Notes: generated by a model not told the origin, from the sequence alone. DNA of 42,361 bases from Actinotalea fermentans ATCC 43279 = JCM 9966 = DSM 3133 (GCA_000767215.1 AXCX01000010.1:1-42361); one strand, 5' to 3'; shown: positions 22,786 to 32,871, numbered from the stretch's first letter. Program-made: numbers and translations.

Positions 22786-22821
22786 GTCGCGATTCGCGAC
22801 ACGCCCGAGTGCGGGGGTCGG
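22786..22821 (+). promoter_or_regulatory. rpsJ leader element with two mutually exclusive hairpins
   Basis: GTCGCG-ATT-CGCGAC (22786-22800) is a perfect hairpin. The CGAC at its 3' arm is also the 5' arm of a second fold, CGAC / CCCG / loop AGTG / CGGG / GTCG (22797-22820), whose sequence from 22798 matches the rpsL leader at 23 of 24 positions. The element ends 35 nt before the rpsJ ATG. The leader from 22632 holds no credible gene. Confidence 0.55.
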
Positions 22822-22856
22822 CCACAGCGGTTCGAGAGAGAGAGTCAGACGACGCC

Positions 22857-23165
22857 ATGGCGGGACAGAAGATCCGCATCCGGCTCAAGTCCTACGACCA
22901 CGAGGTCATCGACAGCTCGGCGCGCAAGATCGTCGACACGGTGACGCGCGCAGGCGCGACGGTCGTTGGTCCGGTGCCGCTGCCGACCGAGAAGAACGTT
23001 TTCGTCGTCATCCGGTCGCCGCACAAGTACAAGGACAGCCGCGAGCACTTCGAGATGCGCACGCACAAGCGCCTGATCGACATCATCGACCCCACGCCGA
23101 AGGCGGTGGACTCGCTCATGCGACTCGACCTGCCGGCTGACGTGAACATCGAGATCAAGCTCTGA
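22857..23165 (+). CDS. rpsJ: 30S ribosomal protein S10
   Basis: 102 residues, exact length. [33 protein letters not shown] and the signature [24 protein letters not shown]-like stretch ([17 protein letters not shown]) identify it. It is a 30S head protein and also the NusE partner of NusB/NusG in antitermination. First gene of the eleven-gene S10 operon. ATG 22857 matches the family start; the upstream frame lies in the structured leader. Confidence 0.98.
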   Translation: MAGQKIRIRLKSYDHEVIDSSARKIVDTVTRAGATVVGPVPLPTEKNVFVVIRSPHKYKDSREHFEMRTHKRLIDIIDPTPKAVDSLMRLDLPADVNIEIKL

Positions 23166-23176
23166 GGGAGATCGAG

Positions 23177-23839
23177 ATGACGACCCTTCCCCAGAACCAG
23201 CGCGCCGTCACGGCGCTGCTGGGCACCAAGCTCGGCATGACGCAGGTGTGGGACGAGGCCGGGCGCCTCGTTCCGGTCACCGTCGTCGAGGTCGGCACCA
23301 ACGTCGTGACGCAGGTGCGCACCGGCGAGAAGGACGGCTACGCAGCGGTCCAGCTCGCCTACGGTCAGATCGACCCGCGCAAGGTCACGCAGCCCCTCAA
23401 GGGCCACTTCGAGAAGGCCGGTGTGACGCCGCGCCGCCACGTGACGGAGATCCGCACCACCGACGCCGGCGAGTACTCGCTCGGTCAGGAGCTGACCGCG
23501 GAGGCCTTCACAGCGGGCCAGGTCGTCGACGTCATCGGCACCACGAAGGGCAAGGGCTTCGCCGGTGTCATGAAGCGTCACGGCTTCGCCGGCGTGAGCG
23601 CCTCGCACGGTTCGCACCGCAACCACCGCAAGCCCGGTTCGATCGGCGCGGCGGCCACTCCGTCCCGCGTCTTCAAGGGCCTGCGCATGGCCGGTCGCAT
23701 GGGCAACGTGCGGCAGACCACCCAGAACCTGACTGTTCACGCGGTCGACGCCGAGCGGGGTCTCCTGCTCGTCAAGGGTGCCGTTCCCGGCCCCAAGGGC
23801 GGCGTCGTCCTCGTCCGCACGGCCGCGAAGGGGGCGTGA
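23177..23839 (+). CDS. rplC: 50S ribosomal protein L3
   Basis: 220 residues. [26 protein letters not shown], the signature [13 protein letters not shown] with [15 protein letters not shown], and the C-terminal [17 protein letters not shown] are diagnostic. It binds near the 3' end of 23S rRNA and its loop reaches the peptidyl transferase centre. ATG 23177 is preceded by GAGGGAG, 11 nt after rpsJ. The L3 tip residues linked to pleuromutilin resistance appear unaltered in general form. Confidence 0.98.
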   Translation: MTTLPQNQRAVTALLGTKLGMTQVWDEAGRLVPVTVVEVGTNVVTQVRTGEKDGYAAVQLAYGQIDPRKVTQPLKGHFEKAGVTPRRHVTEIRTTDAGEYSLGQELTAEAFTAGQVVDVIGTTKGKGFAGVMKRHGFAGVSASHGSHRNHRKPGSIGAAATPSRVFKGLRMAGRMGNVRQTTQNLTVHAVDAERGLLLVKGAVPGPKGGVVLVRTAAKGA

Positions 23840-23840
23840 G

Positions 23841-24551
23841 ATGACCGAGTCCACCACGCTGACCGTCGACGTCCTCGACGCCAAGGGCGAGAAGGCCGGT
23901 ACGGCCGAGCTCCCCGCTGAGGTCTTCGACGTCCAGACCAACGTGCCGCTGATCCACCAGGTCGTCGTCGCGCAGCTGGCTGCCGCCCGTCAGGGCACCG
24001 CCAAGGCGAAGACGCGCGGTGAGGTCTCCGGTGGCGGCAAGAAGCCCTTCAAGCAGAAGGGCACCGGCCGCGCCCGCCAGGGCTCGACCCGCGCGCCGCA
24101 GTTCACCGGCGGTGGCACCGTCCACGGTCCGGTCCCGCGCGACTACACCCAGCGGACGCCCAAGAAGATGAAGGCCGCCGCGCTCCGTGGTGCCCTGTCC
24201 GACCGGGCCCGTGCCGGCCGCGTGCACGTCGTCGAGGGCTTCCTCGGCGCCGACGGTGCCCCGTCCACGAAGACGGCGCTCGAGATCCTCGCCACGGTGA
24301 GCAACCGCCGCAGCGTGCTGGTGGTCCTGGAGCGCACCGACGAGCTCAGCATCAAGTCGCTGCGCAACGCGCAGCAGGTGCACGTCCTCTGGGCCGACCA
24401 GCTCAACACGTACGACGTGCTCGTGTCCGACGACGTCGTGTTCACCCGCGGTGCGCTCGAGGCCTTCCTCGCGCGGCCGACCGGGCGGGGCGCGAAGGCC
24501 GTGGCCACGTCCACCGAGGCTTCGGCCCTCGAGGCGGAGGAGAGCAAGTGA
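23841..24551 (+). CDS. rplD: 50S ribosomal protein L4
   Basis: 236 residues. The extended loop [25 protein letters not shown] is the L4 tentacle that lines the exit tunnel near the macrolide site. [21 protein letters not shown] and [16 protein letters not shown] follow. The C-terminus has an Ala/Glu-rich tail of about 20 residues. ATG 23841 lies 1 nt after the rplC stop. The stop overlaps the rplW GTG (GTGA). In E. coli L4 controls this operon; whether it does so here is unknown. Confidence 0.97.
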   Translation: MTESTTLTVDVLDAKGEKAGTAELPAEVFDVQTNVPLIHQVVVAQLAAARQGTAKAKTRGEVSGGGKKPFKQKGTGRARQGSTRAPQFTGGGTVHGPVPRDYTQRTPKKMKAAALRGALSDRARAGRVHVVEGFLGADGAPSTKTALEILATVSNRRSVLVVLERTDELSIKSLRNAQQVHVLWADQLNTYDVLVSDDVVFTRGALEAFLARPTGRGAKAVATSTEASALEAEESK

Positions 24552-24850
24552 CCACGCTGAACAAGGACCCGCGGGACGTGCTCATCGCCCCCGTGGTCTC
24601 GGAGAAGAGCTACGGCCTGCTCGACGAGGGCAAGTACACCTTCGAGGTGGACCCCCGTTCGAACAAGACCGAGATCAAGATCGCCGTCGAGCAGATTTTC
24701 GGCGTGAAGGTCGCGGCAGTGAACACGATCAGCCGCAAGGGCAAGGCGCGCCGCACCCGCTTCGGCATCGGCCGTCGCAAGGACGTCAAGCGCGCGATCG
24801 TGACGCTCCGCGAGGGCACGATCGACATCTTCGGGGGCCCGGTCGGCTGA
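24548..24850 (+). CDS. rplW: 50S ribosomal protein L23
   Basis: 100 residues. [51 protein letters not shown] is the L23 core, followed by [25 protein letters not shown]. It lies at the tunnel exit and docks trigger factor and SRP. GTG 24548 overlaps the rplD stop by 4 nt. Confidence 0.97.
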   Translation: MTTLNKDPRDVLIAPVVSEKSYGLLDEGKYTFEVDPRSNKTEIKIAVEQIFGVKVAAVNTISRKGKARRTRFGIGRRKDVKRAIVTLREGTIDIFGGPVG

Positions 24851-24879
24851 CCGGCGACGAGACCAAGGACTGACACGTC

Positions 24880-25716
24880 ATGGGAATCCGCAAGTACAAG
24901 CCGACGACGCCGGGTCGCCGCGGCTCGAGCGTGGCCGACTTCGTCGAGATCACGCGTAGCACCCCGGAGAAGTCGCTGGTGCGTCCGCTGCCGAAGTCGG
25001 GTGGCCGCAACAGCGAGGGCCGGATCACCACGCGTCACATCGGCGGTGGCCACAAGCGCGCGTACCGCGTCATCGACTTCCGTCGCAACGACAAGGACGG
25101 CGTGCCGGCGAAGGTCGCTCACATCGAGTACGACCCGAACCGCACCGCCCGCATCGCGCTGCTGCACTACGCCGACGGCGAGAAGCGCTACATCCTCGCG
25201 CCGAACAAGCTGAGCCAGGGCGACGTGGTGGAGAACGGTCCGGGCGCCGACATCAAGCCCGGCAACAACCTCCCGCTGCGCAACATCCCGACGGGCACCG
25301 TCGTGCACGCGATCGAGCTCCGCCCGGGCGGCGGCGCGAAGATCGCCCGCTCGGCCGGCGCCTCGGTGCAGCTGGTCGCCAAGGAAGGGCGGTTCGCGCA
25401 GCTGCGCATGCCGTCCGGCGAGATCCGCAACGTCGACGTCCGCTGCCGCGCGACGGTCGGCGAGGTCGGCAACGCCGAGCAGTCGAACATCAACTGGGGC
25501 AAGGCCGGGCGCATGCGCTGGAAGGGCCGCAAGCCCACGGTGCGTGGCGTCGCCATGAACCCGATCGACCACCCGCACGGTGGTGGTGAGGGCAAGACCT
25601 CCGGTGGTCGGAACCCCGTCTCGCCGTGGGGTCAGCCTGAGGGCCGCACCCGTCACCCGAACAAGGCCAGCGACGCGATGATCGTCCGCCGCCGGCGCAC
25701 CGGCAAGAAGCGCTGA
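24880..25716 (+). CDS. rplB: 50S ribosomal protein L2
   Basis: 278 residues. [21 protein letters not shown] opens it, [27 protein letters not shown] is central, and [29 protein letters not shown] carries the conserved histidine region near the peptidyl transferase centre. Ends [12 protein letters not shown]. It helps subunit joining and peptide-bond formation. The 29-nt spacer after rplW carries AAGGA-type sequence before ATG 24880. Confidence 0.98.
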   Translation: MGIRKYKPTTPGRRGSSVADFVEITRSTPEKSLVRPLPKSGGRNSEGRITTRHIGGGHKRAYRVIDFRRNDKDGVPAKVAHIEYDPNRTARIALLHYADGEKRYILAPNKLSQGDVVENGPGADIKPGNNLPLRNIPTGTVVHAIELRPGGGAKIARSAGASVQLVAKEGRFAQLRMPSGEIRNVDVRCRATVGEVGNAEQSNINWGKAGRMRWKGRKPTVRGVAMNPIDHPHGGGEGKTSGGRNPVSPWGQPEGRTRHPNKASDAMIVRRRRTGKKR

Positions 25717-25731
25717 CAAGGAGCCAGACAG

Positions 25732-26013
25732 ATGCCACGGAGCCTCAAGAAGGGCCCCTTCGTCGACGGCCACCTGCAGAAGAAGGTGGACGCGCTGAAC
25801 GAGAAGGGCGGCAAGACGGTCATCAAGACCTGGTCTCGCCGATCGATGATCACGCCCGACTTCCTGGGCCACACGTTCGCCGTGCACGACGGTCGCAAGC
25901 ACGTCCCGGTCTTCGTGACCGAGTCGATGGTCGGCCACAAGCTCGGTGAGTTCGCCCCGACGCGGACCTTCCGCGGCCACGAGAAGGACGACCGGAAGGC
26001 CCGCCGGCGCTGA
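25732..26013 (+). CDS. rpsS: 30S ribosomal protein S19
   Basis: 93 residues. [20 protein letters not shown], then [50 protein letters not shown] with the S19 signature, ending KDDRKARRR. It sits in the 30S head with S13 and contacts the A-site finger. AAGGAG lies 10 nt before ATG 25732. Confidence 0.98.
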   Translation: MPRSLKKGPFVDGHLQKKVDALNEKGGKTVIKTWSRRSMITPDFLGHTFAVHDGRKHVPVFVTESMVGHKLGEFAPTRTFRGHEKDDRKARRR

Positions 26014-26048
26014 CCGGCGAGCCGTCGACACGAGAAGGCAGGACAGCA

Positions 26049-26456
26049 ATGGAAGCCAAGGCGCAGGCGCGGTTCATCCGTGTCACGCCCATGAAGGCCC
26101 GGCGCGTCGTCGACCTCATCCGCGGGCAGAAGGCGACGGACGCCGTCGCCACGCTGCGGTTCGCGCCGCAGGCCGCGAGCGAGCCGGTCCGCAAGGTCGT
26201 CGAGAGCGCGATCGCGAACGCGCGCGTCAAGGCCGACCGGGCAGGGGAGTCGTTCGACGCCGGTTCGCTGGTCGTCAGCGAGGCGTTCGTGGACGAGGGC
26301 CCGACGCTCAAGCGGTTCCGGCCGCGCGCACAGGGTCGCGCGTCCCGGATCCTCAAGCGCACCAGCCACATCACCGTGGTCGTCGCTCCGGCGCCGACCA
26401 AGGCTGCCGCCGCCACTGGTGGCGCCGCCACGACCAAGAAGGGGAGGACCCGCTAG
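26049..26456 (+). CDS. rplV: 50S ribosomal protein L22
   Basis: 135 residues. [26 protein letters not shown] and the tunnel-loop/signature region [33 protein letters not shown] are diagnostic. The C-terminus extends with an Ala/Thr/Gly tail ending KKGRTR. It lines the exit tunnel, and its loop is a site of macrolide-resistance changes elsewhere; none is evident. The TAG stop overlaps the rpsC GTG by 1 nt. Confidence 0.97.
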   Translation: MEAKAQARFIRVTPMKARRVVDLIRGQKATDAVATLRFAPQAASEPVRKVVESAIANARVKADRAGESFDAGSLVVSEAFVDEGPTLKRFRPRAQGRASRILKRTSHITVVVAPAPTKAAAATGGAATTKKGRTR

Positions 26457-27283
26457 TGGGACAGAAGGTCAACCCGCACGGGTACCGCCTCGGGATCACG
26501 ACCGACCACCGGTCGCGCTGGTTCGCCGACAGCACCAAGCCCGGGCAGCGCTACCGCGACTACATCCGCGAGGACGTGCAGATCCGCAAGCTCATGGCCA
26601 CCGGCCTCGAGCGTGCCGGTATCGCCAAGGTCGAGATCGAGCGCACGCGTGACCGCGTCCGTGTGGACATCCACACGGCCCGGCCGGGCATCGTCATCGG
26701 TCGTCGTGGCGCCGAGGCCGACCGCATCCGCGGCGAGCTCGAGAAGCTCACGGGCAAGCAGGTCCAGCTGAACATCCTCGAGGTCAAGAACGCCGAGCTC
26801 GAGGCCCAGCTGGTCGCCCAGGGCATCGCCGAGCAGCTCGCGAGCCGCGTCTCGTTCCGCCGCGCGATGCGCAAGGGCATGCAGTCCGCCCAGCGCGCCG
26901 GCGCCAAGGGCGTCCGCGTCCAGTGCTCCGGCCGCCTCGGCGGCGCCGAGATGAGCCGGTCGGAGTTCTACCGCGAGGGTCGTGTGCCGCTGCACACGCT
27001 CCGCGCGAACATCGACTTCGGCACCTTCGAGGCCCGGACCACCTTCGGCCAGATCGGAGTGAAGGTCTGGATCTACAAGGGCGACATGACCGAGAAGGAG
27101 TTCGCCCGCGAGCAGGCCACGCAGGCCCCCCGCGCCCCGCGCGGTCGCGGCGACCGTCCGGACCGGCCCGCCCGCGGCCCGCGTCGCGAGCGCACCGAGG
27201 CCCCCGCCGAGGCTGCTGCCGAGGCTCCGGCCCCGGTCGCCGCTGAGGCCACGGAGACCACCACGAGCGGAACGGAGGCCTGA
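26456..27283 (+). CDS. rpsC: 30S ribosomal protein S3
   Basis: 275 residues. [23 protein letters not shown] starts it. The KH domain contains [21 protein letters not shown], and the C-terminal domain has [28 protein letters not shown]. The last 60 or so residues are a disordered Arg/Asp/Pro then Ala/Glu-rich tail, as in other actinobacteria. It forms part of the mRNA entry channel and its helicase activity. GTG 26456 overlaps the rplV stop. Confidence 0.98.
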   Translation: MGQKVNPHGYRLGITTDHRSRWFADSTKPGQRYRDYIREDVQIRKLMATGLERAGIAKVEIERTRDRVRVDIHTARPGIVIGRRGAEADRIRGELEKLTGKQVQLNILEVKNAELEAQLVAQGIAEQLASRVSFRRAMRKGMQSAQRAGAKGVRVQCSGRLGGAEMSRSEFYREGRVPLHTLRANIDFGTFEARTTFGQIGVKVWIYKGDMTEKEFAREQATQAPRAPRGRGDRPDRPARGPRRERTEAPAEAAAEAPAPVAAEATETTTSGTEA

Positions 27284-27285
27284 CG

Positions 27286-27705
27286 ATGCTGATCCCGCGC
27301 AGGCTGAAGCACCGTAAGCAGCACCACCCCGGCCGCTCCGGCGCCGCCACCGGTGGTACCCAGATCGCCTTCGGCGACTTCGGGATCCAGGCCCTCGAGC
27401 CCGCCTACGTCACGAACCGGCAGATCGAGGCGGCCCGTATCGCCATGACCCGCCACATCAAGCGTGGCGGCAAGGTCTGGATCAACATCTACCCGGACCG
27501 TCCCATCACCAAGAAGCCGGCCGAGACCCGTATGGGATCCGGTAAGGGTTCGCCCGAGTGGTGGGTGGCCAACGTCAAGCCCGGCCGTGTCATGTTCGAG
27601 CTCGCCGGCGTCCCGGAGCCCCTGGCCCGCGAGGCCATGCGCCGTGCGATGCACAAGCTCCCGATGAAGTGCCGGTTCATCGTGCGTGAGGGGAGTGCCG
27701 TCTGA
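27286..27705 (+). CDS. rplP: 50S ribosomal protein L16
   Basis: 139 residues. [63 protein letters not shown] and the signature [27 protein letters not shown] identify it. It organises the A-site tRNA region and evernimicin/orthosomycin site. It starts 2 nt after rpsC, and its TGA overlaps the rpmC ATG. Confidence 0.98.
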   Translation: MLIPRRLKHRKQHHPGRSGAATGGTQIAFGDFGIQALEPAYVTNRQIEAARIAMTRHIKRGGKVWINIYPDRPITKKPAETRMGSGKGSPEWWVANVKPGRVMFELAGVPEPLAREAMRRAMHKLPMKCRFIVREGSAV

Positions 27706-27944
27706 TGGCCATCGGTTCGAAGGCTCTCCTGCCCGACCAGCTGGACGGGATGGACGACGACGCCCTGGCGGCGGAGCTGAAGAAGGCCAAGGAGGAGCTG
27801 TTCAACCTGCGGTTCCAGTCCGCGACCGGACAGCTCGAGAGCCATGGCCGGCTGAAGGCCGTGCGTCGCGACATCGCGCGGATCTACACGATCCTGCGTG
27901 AGCGCGAGCTCGGCATCCGCACTGCACCGACCCCGGCGGAGTGA
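27705..27944 (+). CDS. rpmC: 50S ribosomal protein L29
   Basis: 79 residues, the two-helix L29 fold. [54 protein letters not shown] is the family core (here with MDDDAL in front). It lies next to L23 at the tunnel exit. Translationally coupled through TGATG to rplP and followed closely by rpsQ. Confidence 0.96.
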   Translation: MAIGSKALLPDQLDGMDDDALAAELKKAKEELFNLRFQSATGQLESHGRLKAVRRDIARIYTILRERELGIRTAPTPAE

Positions 27945-27952
27945 AGGCAGAG

Positions 27953-28228
27953 ATGAGCGAGACGATCACCACTGAGGCCCGGCCGTACCGCAAGACGCGG
28001 CGTGGCTACGTGGTCAGCGACAAGATGGACAAGACCGTTGTGGTCGAGGTCGAGGACCGGGTCAAGCACCCGCTCTACGGCAAGGTCATGCGGCGCACGA
28101 GCAAGGTCAAGGTGCACGACGAGGCGAACGCGGCCGGCGTCGGCGACCTGATCCTGATCATGGAGACCCGCCCGCTGTCGGCGACCAAGCGCTGGCGGCT
28201 CGTGGAGATCCTGGAGAAGGCGAAGTAG
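27953..28228 (+). CDS. rpsQ: 30S ribosomal protein S17
   Basis: 91 residues. [70 protein letters not shown]-type OB fold is diagnostic of S17. ATG 27953 has AAGG at 5-nt spacing. A GTG at 27941 overlapping the rpmC stop (GTGA) is a possible start that adds four residues. Last gene of the S10 operon; 118 nt separate it from rplN, with a weak GGGCGG-ACCA-CCGCCC hairpin at 28244-28259. Confidence 0.95.
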   Translation: MSETITTEARPYRKTRRGYVVSDKMDKTVVVEVEDRVKHPLYGKVMRRTSKVKVHDEANAAGVGDLILIMETRPLSATKRWRLVEILEKAK

Positions 28229-28346
28229 TCGTCCAGCCCGGCCGGGCGGACCACCGCCCCGACCGCCAGACCACCATCCGTTCGGCAAGGCTCGCCCGGC
28301 CTGAGGGCTGCCGCGAGAACCAGCACGACGACAGGAGTTCGAGGAC

Positions 28347-28715
28347 ATGATCCAGCAGGAGACGCGACTGAAGGTCGCCGACAACACGGGTGCGAAGCAG
28401 ATCCTCTGCATCCGTGTTCTCGGTGGATCCGGGCGTCGCTACGCCGGCATCGGCGACATCATCGTCGCCACCGTCAAGGACGCGATCCCCGGCGGGAACG
28501 TCAAGAAGGGCGACGTCGTCAAGGCCGTCGTCGTGCGCACGACCAAGGAGCGGCGTCGGCCGGACGGCTCGTACATCAAGTTCGACGAGAACGCCGCCGT
28601 GATCCTCAAGGGCGACAACGAGCCCCGCGGGACGCGCATCTTCGGCCCGGTGGGCCGCGAGCTGCGGGACAAGCGCTTCATGAAGATCATCTCGCTGGCC
28701 CCGGAGGTGCTGTGA
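28347..28715 (+). CDS. rplN: 50S ribosomal protein L14
   Basis: 122 residues, exact length. [46 protein letters not shown] and the signature [37 protein letters not shown] identify it. It lies at the subunit interface (bridge B8) and near the factor-binding site. ACAGGAG precedes ATG 28347. First gene of the spc operon. Confidence 0.98.
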   Translation: MIQQETRLKVADNTGAKQILCIRVLGGSGRRYAGIGDIIVATVKDAIPGGNVKKGDVVKAVVVRTTKERRRPDGSYIKFDENAAVILKGDNEPRGTRIFGPVGRELRDKRFMKIISLAPEVL

Positions 28716-29059
28716 TGGCGAAGATCAAGAAGGGCGACCTCGTCGTCGTCATCGCGGGCCGGGACCGCGGCAAGCAGGGGCGCGTCCTCGAGGTGATCAC
28801 CGAGCAGGACCGCGTCGTGGTCGAGGGCGTGCAGCGGGTGACCAAGCACGTCAAGGCCGGCCGCACCAACCGCGGCACCCGCACGGGTGGCATCGAGACG
28901 GTCGAGGCCCCCATCCACGTCAGCAACGTGATGCTGGTCGACCCGGAGACCAAGAAGGGCACCCGGGTCGGCTACCGCACCGAGGAGATCGAGCGCGACG
29001 GGCGCACCCGGACTGTCCGGGTCCGCGTGGCCAAGCGTTCCGGTAAGGACATCGCATGA
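28715..29059 (+). CDS. rplX: 50S ribosomal protein L24
   Basis: 114 residues. The KOW motif is [23 protein letters not shown], followed by [15 protein letters not shown] and the [20 protein letters not shown] block. It initiates 50S assembly. ATG 28715 overlaps the rplN TGA (TGATG) with GGAGG 7 nt upstream; the GTG at 28712 would add one residue. The stop overlaps the rplE ATG by 4 nt. Confidence 0.96.
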   Translation: MAKIKKGDLVVVIAGRDRGKQGRVLEVITEQDRVVVEGVQRVTKHVKAGRTNRGTRTGGIETVEAPIHVSNVMLVDPETKKGTRVGYRTEEIERDGRTRTVRVRVAKRSGKDIA

Positions 29060-29628
29060 GTGACACGACGGTCGCCCCGCGCACTGCGCCGCGGCTGAAG
29101 GCTCGCTACGCCGCGGAGATCCTCCCCGCGCTGCGCGAGGAGTTCGGCTACACGAACGTCAACCAGGTGCCCAAGCTGGTCAAGGTCGTCGTGAACATGG
29201 GCGTCGGCGAGGCCGCGCGCGACTCGAAGCTCATCGAGGGCGCCGTCCGCGACCTGACGACCATCACCGGCCAGAAGCCGCAGGTCACCAAGGCCCGCAA
29301 GTCCATCGCGCAGTTCAAGCTGCGCGAGGGCATGCCGATCGGCGCGCACACCACGCTGCGCGGCGACCGCATGTGGGAGTTCGTGGACCGGCTGATCACG
29401 CTGGCGCTGCCCCGGATCCGCGACTTCCGCGGCCTGTCGGCGCAGCAGTTCGACGGCCAGGGCAACTACACGTTCGGCCTCACCGAGCAGGTGATGTTCC
29501 ACGAGATCGACCCCGACCGGATCGACCGGGTGCGCGGCATGGACATCACCCTCGTGACGACGGCCACCAACGACGACGAGGGCCGCTCGCTGCTCCGCCG
29601 TCTCGGCTTCCCCTTCAAGGAGGACTGA
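29056..29628 (+). CDS. rplE: 50S ribosomal protein L5
   Basis: 190 residues. [55 protein letters not shown] contains the L5 signature. [26 protein letters not shown] and the C-terminal [26 protein letters not shown] follow. It binds 5S rRNA with L18 and forms the bridge to S13. Coupled to rplX by an ATGA overlap. Confidence 0.98.
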   Translation: MSDTTVAPRTAPRLKARYAAEILPALREEFGYTNVNQVPKLVKVVVNMGVGEAARDSKLIEGAVRDLTTITGQKPQVTKARKSIAQFKLREGMPIGAHTTLRGDRMWEFVDRLITLALPRIRDFRGLSAQQFDGQGNYTFGLTEQVMFHEIDPDRIDRVRGMDITLVTTATNDDEGRSLLRRLGFPFKED

Positions 29629-29629
29629 C

Positions 29630-29815
29630 ATGGCGAAGACCGCCCTGATCAACAAGGCGGCGCGGAAGCAGAAGTTCGCCGTCCGTGCCTACAGCCGGTG
29701 CCAGAAGTGCGGCCGTCCGCGCGCCGTGTACCGCAAGTTCGGCCTCTGCCGCATCTGCGTGCGCGAGATGGCGCACCGCGGCGAGCTTCCCGGCGTCACC
29801 AAGAGCAGCTGGTAA
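29630..29815 (+). CDS. rpsZ: 30S ribosomal protein S14 type Z (zinc-binding)
   Basis: 61 residues, the short zinc-binding form. The ligands are C24-x2-C27 and C40-x2-C43 ([23 protein letters not shown]), and it ends GVTKSSW. Many actinobacteria carry a second, zinc-independent S14 elsewhere under zinc control; none is visible here. It lies 1 nt after rplE with AAGGAGG before ATG 29630. Confidence 0.97.
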   Translation: MAKTALINKAARKQKFAVRAYSRCQKCGRPRAVYRKFGLCRICVREMAHRGELPGVTKSSW

Positions 29816-29870
29816 CCACTACGCCGCCGGTCCCGGGAGGGATACCACGGCGAGGAAGGGCTCAAGCCCG

Positions 29871-30269
29871 ATGACGATGACCGACCCCATCGCGGACATG
29901 CTCACGCGACTGCGGAACGCCAACTCGGCGTACCACGATTCCGTGACCATGCCGTACTCCAAGCTCAAGGCCAACATCGCGGAGATCCTCAAGTCCGAGG
30001 GTTACATCGCGAGCTGGACCGTCGAGGACGCCCCCGTGGGCAAGAACCTCACGATCCAGCTGAAGTTCGGCCCGAACCGCGAGCGTTCGCTCGCGGGCGT
30101 CCGCCGCGTGTCCAAGCCGGGCCTGCGTGTGTACGCGAAGTCCACCAACCTGCCTCGGGTCCTGGGCGGCCTCGGCGTGGCGATCCTGTCCACGTCGTCC
30201 GGCCTGCTGACCGACAAGCAGGCAGCCTCCAAGGGTGTGGGCGGGGAAGTCCTCGCCTACGTCTGGTAG
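29871..30269 (+). CDS. rpsH: 30S ribosomal protein S8
   Basis: 132 residues, the actinobacterial length. [81 protein letters not shown] and GGEVLAYVW are diagnostic. It binds the central domain of 16S rRNA and in E. coli represses spc-operon translation. ATG 29871 gives the expected length although GGAAGGG is 10-14 nt away; ATG 29877 is an alternative. Confidence 0.97.
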   Translation: MTMTDPIADMLTRLRNANSAYHDSVTMPYSKLKANIAEILKSEGYIASWTVEDAPVGKNLTIQLKFGPNRERSLAGVRRVSKPGLRVYAKSTNLPRVLGGLGVAILSTSSGLLTDKQAASKGVGGEVLAYVW

Positions 30270-30292
30270 CCGAGAGAGGGAGAGGAGCAGCC

Positions 30293-30832
30293 ATGTCTCG
30301 CATCGGCAAGGTCCCCGTCCCGGTCCCGGCCGGGGTGGATGTCACGATCGACGGCGCGCAGGTGACCGTCAAGGGCCCCAAGGGGACGCTCGAGCACACC
30401 GTGCCGGCGCCCATCCAGGTCGCCCGCGACGAGAGCGGCGCGATCGTCGTCACCCGGCCCGACGACGAGCGCCTCTCGCGCTCGCTGCACGGGCTCACCC
30501 GCACGCTGATCGCCAACCTGGTGACGGGCGTGACCGAGGGCTACACCAAGCGCCTCGAGATCGTCGGCACGGGTTACCGCGTCGTCGCCAAGGGCGCCGA
30601 CCTGGAGTTCGCGCTCGGCTTCAGCCACCCGGTCGTCGTCACGGCGCCCGACGGCATCACCTTCGAGGTGACGTCGCCGACCAAGTTCGCCGTCAGCGGC
30701 ATCGACAAGCAGCAGGTGGGCGAAGTCGCCGCGAACATCCGCAAGATCCGCAAGCCCGAGCCGTACAAGGGCAAGGGTGTGCGGTACGCGGGCGAGGTCG
30801 TCCGTCGTAAGGCCGGAAAGGCTGGTAAGTGA
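30293..30832 (+). CDS. rplF: 50S ribosomal protein L6
   Basis: 179 residues with two homologous domains. [37 protein letters not shown] opens it; [18 protein letters not shown] is central and the C-terminal signature [30 protein letters not shown] is complete. It sits near the sarcin-ricin loop. AGGGAGAGGAG precedes ATG 30293. Confidence 0.98.
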   Translation: MSRIGKVPVPVPAGVDVTIDGAQVTVKGPKGTLEHTVPAPIQVARDESGAIVVTRPDDERLSRSLHGLTRTLIANLVTGVTEGYTKRLEIVGTGYRVVAKGADLEFALGFSHPVVVTAPDGITFEVTSPTKFAVSGIDKQQVGEVAANIRKIRKPEPYKGKGVRYAGEVVRRKAGKAGK

Positions 30833-30834
30833 CG

Positions 30835-31206
30835 ATGGCTATCACGATCAAGGGCAAGGGCAAGGCCATCTCGCGTGCCCGCCGCCACCTGCGCCTTCGC
30901 AAGAAGGTCGCCGGCACGGCCGCGCGGCCGCGCCTGGTGGTCACCCGCTCCAGCCGGCACATGGTCGCCCAGGTGGTGGACGACGGCGTCGGCCGCACCC
31001 TGGTCTCGGCGTCCACGCTCGAGGCAGACCTGCGCGCCTTCGACGGCGACAAGACCGCCAAGGCACGTCGTGTCGGCGAGCTCGTCGCCGAGCGAGCCAA
31101 GGCCGCCGGCATCGAGGCCGTCGTGTTCGACCGTGGTGGCAACAAGTACCACGGCCGGGTCGCGGCGGTCGCCGAGGGCGCCCGCGAAGGCGGGCTGGCC
31201 CTGTGA
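30835..31206 (+). CDS. rplR: 50S ribosomal protein L18
   Basis: 123 residues. [37 protein letters not shown], then [39 protein letters not shown] and [25 protein letters not shown], are family blocks. It binds 5S rRNA with L5. ATG 30835 gives the usual MAI- start. GTG 30829, which overlaps the rplF stop and has GGAAAGG at 7-nt spacing, may be the real initiator and would add two residues. Confidence 0.95.
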   Translation: MAITIKGKGKAISRARRHLRLRKKVAGTAARPRLVVTRSSRHMVAQVVDDGVGRTLVSASTLEADLRAFDGDKTAKARRVGELVAERAKAAGIEAVVFDRGGNKYHGRVAAVAEGAREGGLAL

Positions 31207-31246
31207 CCGCCCACGTCATCACCGTACGGAAGCAGAGGAAGCACTG

Positions 31247-31888
31247 ATGGCTGCACCGCAGCGCAGCAACACCGGAGCCCAGGGCGCCGGCGGGGGCGAC
31301 CGGCGCGAGCGTGGCGACCGCCGGGACAACCGTCGCGGCGGCCCCGAGCAGGCCGAGAAGAGCGCCTTCCTCGAGCGCGTGGTTGCGATCAACCGCGTCT
31401 CGAAGGTCGTCAAGGGCGGTCGTCGCTTCAGCTTCACCGCGCTCGTCGTGGTGGGTGACGGCGACGGCACCGTCGGCGTCGGCTACGGCAAGGCCAAGGA
31501 GGTGCCCGCCGCGATCGCGAAGGGCGTGGAGGAGGCCAAGAAGAGCTTCTTCCGCGTGCCCCGCATCCAGGGCACCATCCCGCACCCCGTCCAGGGTGAG
31601 GCCGCCGCAGGCGTCGTCTTCCTCCGGCCCGCGTCCCCCGGTACCGGCGTCATCGCCGGTGGCCCGGTCCGCGCGGTCCTGGAGTGCGCCGGCGTCCACG
31701 ACATCCTGTCCAAGTCGATGGGCTCGTCGAACGCGATCAACATCGTGCACGCCACGGTGGCGGCCCTGCGCGGGCTCGAGGAGCCCGAGTCGGTCGCCGC
31801 TCGCCGCGGCCTGTCCGTCGAGCACGTGACTCCCGCCGCGCTCCTGCGTGCGCGTGAGGCCGGCGTGGCCGCGAAGGCAGGTGCATGA
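31247..31888 (+). CDS. rpsE: 30S ribosomal protein S5
   Basis: 213 residues. A basic, Gly/Arg/Asp-rich head (about 1-35) precedes [59 protein letters not shown], the S5 double-stranded RNA-binding signature. [35 protein letters not shown] follows. It affects decoding fidelity and spectinomycin response. ATG 31247 has GAGGAAG upstream. The stop overlaps rpmD. Confidence 0.98.
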   Translation: MAAPQRSNTGAQGAGGGDRRERGDRRDNRRGGPEQAEKSAFLERVVAINRVSKVVKGGRRFSFTALVVVGDGDGTVGVGYGKAKEVPAAIAKGVEEAKKSFFRVPRIQGTIPHPVQGEAAAGVVFLRPASPGTGVIAGGPVRAVLECAGVHDILSKSMGSSNAINIVHATVAALRGLEEPESVAARRGLSVEHVTPAALLRAREAGVAAKAGA

Positions 31889-32070
31889 TGCCCCGGCTCA
31901 AGGTGACCCAGACCCGGTCCGTCATCGGCGGCAAGCAGAACCAGCGCGACACGCTGCGCAGTCTCGGCCTCAAGCGCATCGGCGACATCGTCGTCAAGGA
32001 GGACCGACCTGAGATCCGCGGCATGGTCGCCACGGTGGCGCACCTCGTCACCGTCGAGGAGGTCGAGTGA
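31888..32070 (+). CDS. rpmD: 50S ribosomal protein L30
   Basis: 60 residues. [60 protein letters not shown]-type sequence matches L30 over its whole length. The second of two adjacent ATGs is chosen to match the 60-residue family length; the first (31885) makes an ATGA overlap with rpsE and adds one Met. Confidence 0.96.
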   Translation: MPRLKVTQTRSVIGGKQNQRDTLRSLGLKRIGDIVVKEDRPEIRGMVATVAHLVTVEEVE

Positions 32071-32072
32071 CC

Positions 32073-32813
32073 ATGGCAGAGAACAAGAAGGACGCCGCCG
32101 CTGACGCGGAGGCGACCGAGAAGAAGCCCACGCGCAAGCCCGCGGCCAAGGCCGAGACGGCTGCCGCCGAGAAGCCTGCCAAGGCGACCAAGGCGAAGGC
32201 CGACGCGCCCAAGGCGGAGACCAAGGCTGCGGCGGACAAGCCCGCGAAGGCGGCGAAGGCCGACGCGCCCAAGGCCGAGACCAAGGCCGCGGCCGACAAG
32301 CCCGCTGCCAAGGCCACCAAGGCTGCGGCGAAGGCGGACGCCCCCAAGGCGTCCACCCCTGCCGAGGGCCTCGGCGGCACCCTGCGGGTGCACCACCTGC
32401 GGCCGGCGCCGGGCGCCCACACGCCGAAGACCCGCGTGGGTCGCGGTGAGGGCTCCAAGGGCAAGACGGCGGGTCGCGGTACCAAGGGCACGAAGGCGCG
32501 CTACCAGGTTCCGGAGCGGCGCGAGGGTGGCGGCATCCCGCTGCACATGCGCCAGCCGAAGCTGCGCGGCTTCAAGAACCCGTTCAAGACCACCTACCAG
32601 GTGGTCAACCTCGACCGTCTCGCCGAGCTGTACCCCGCCGGTGGCTCGGTGACGGCCGAGGACCTCGTGGCCAAGGGCGCCGTCCGCAAGGGCCAGCCGG
32701 TCAAGGTCCTCGGGGTCGGCGACGTCGCGGTGAAGCTGGACGTGTCCGTCACGGCCGTCTCGGCGACCGCGCGCGAGAAGATCCTCGCCGCCGGAGGATC
32801 GGTCCAGGACTGA
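32073..32813 (+). CDS. rplO: 50S ribosomal protein L15 with a long Lys/Ala-rich N-terminal extension
   Basis: 246 residues against roughly 145-155 for the family. The normal L15 core starts near residue 104 ([40 protein letters not shown]) and ends [12 protein letters not shown]. Residues 1-103 are Ala/Lys/Glu/Pro-rich and repetitive: unit [16 protein letters not shown] begins at residues 42 and 62, with a third partial copy at 87. The extension is in frame with no stop and no internal start with a good ribosome site before the core. ATG 32073 has GAGGAGG 10 nt upstream; GTG 32067 overlaps the rpmD stop. Last gene of the spc unit before a terminator. Confidence 0.95.
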   Translation: MAENKKDAAADAEATEKKPTRKPAAKAETAAAEKPAKATKAKADAPKAETKAAADKPAKAAKADAPKAETKAAADKPAAKATKAAAKADAPKASTPAEGLGGTLRVHHLRPAPGAHTPKTRVGRGEGSKGKTAGRGTKGTKARYQVPERREGGGIPLHMRQPKLRGFKNPFKTTYQVVNLDRLAELYPAGGSVTAEDLVAKGAVRKGQPVKVLGVGDVAVKLDVSVTAVSATAREKILAAGGSVQD

Positions 32814-32820
32814 CACCGGG

Positions 32821-32849
32821 GCGGCCCGGGCCTCGTCGGCCCGGGCCGC
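32821..32849 (+). terminator. terminator hairpin after rplO
   Basis: A perfect 12-bp stem GCGGCCCGGGCC (32821-32832) with loop TCGTC starts 7 nt past the rplO stop. It separates spc ribosomal genes from secY. Confidence 0.82.
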
Positions 32850-32871
32850 ACCGTGTCCCACCGATCTGGGC

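Noticed and set aside
28229-28346. Promoter or terminator separating the S10 and spc operons
   Set aside because: Only a 6-bp hairpin (28244-28259) and no convincing -35/-10 pair; S10-spc read-through seems likely.
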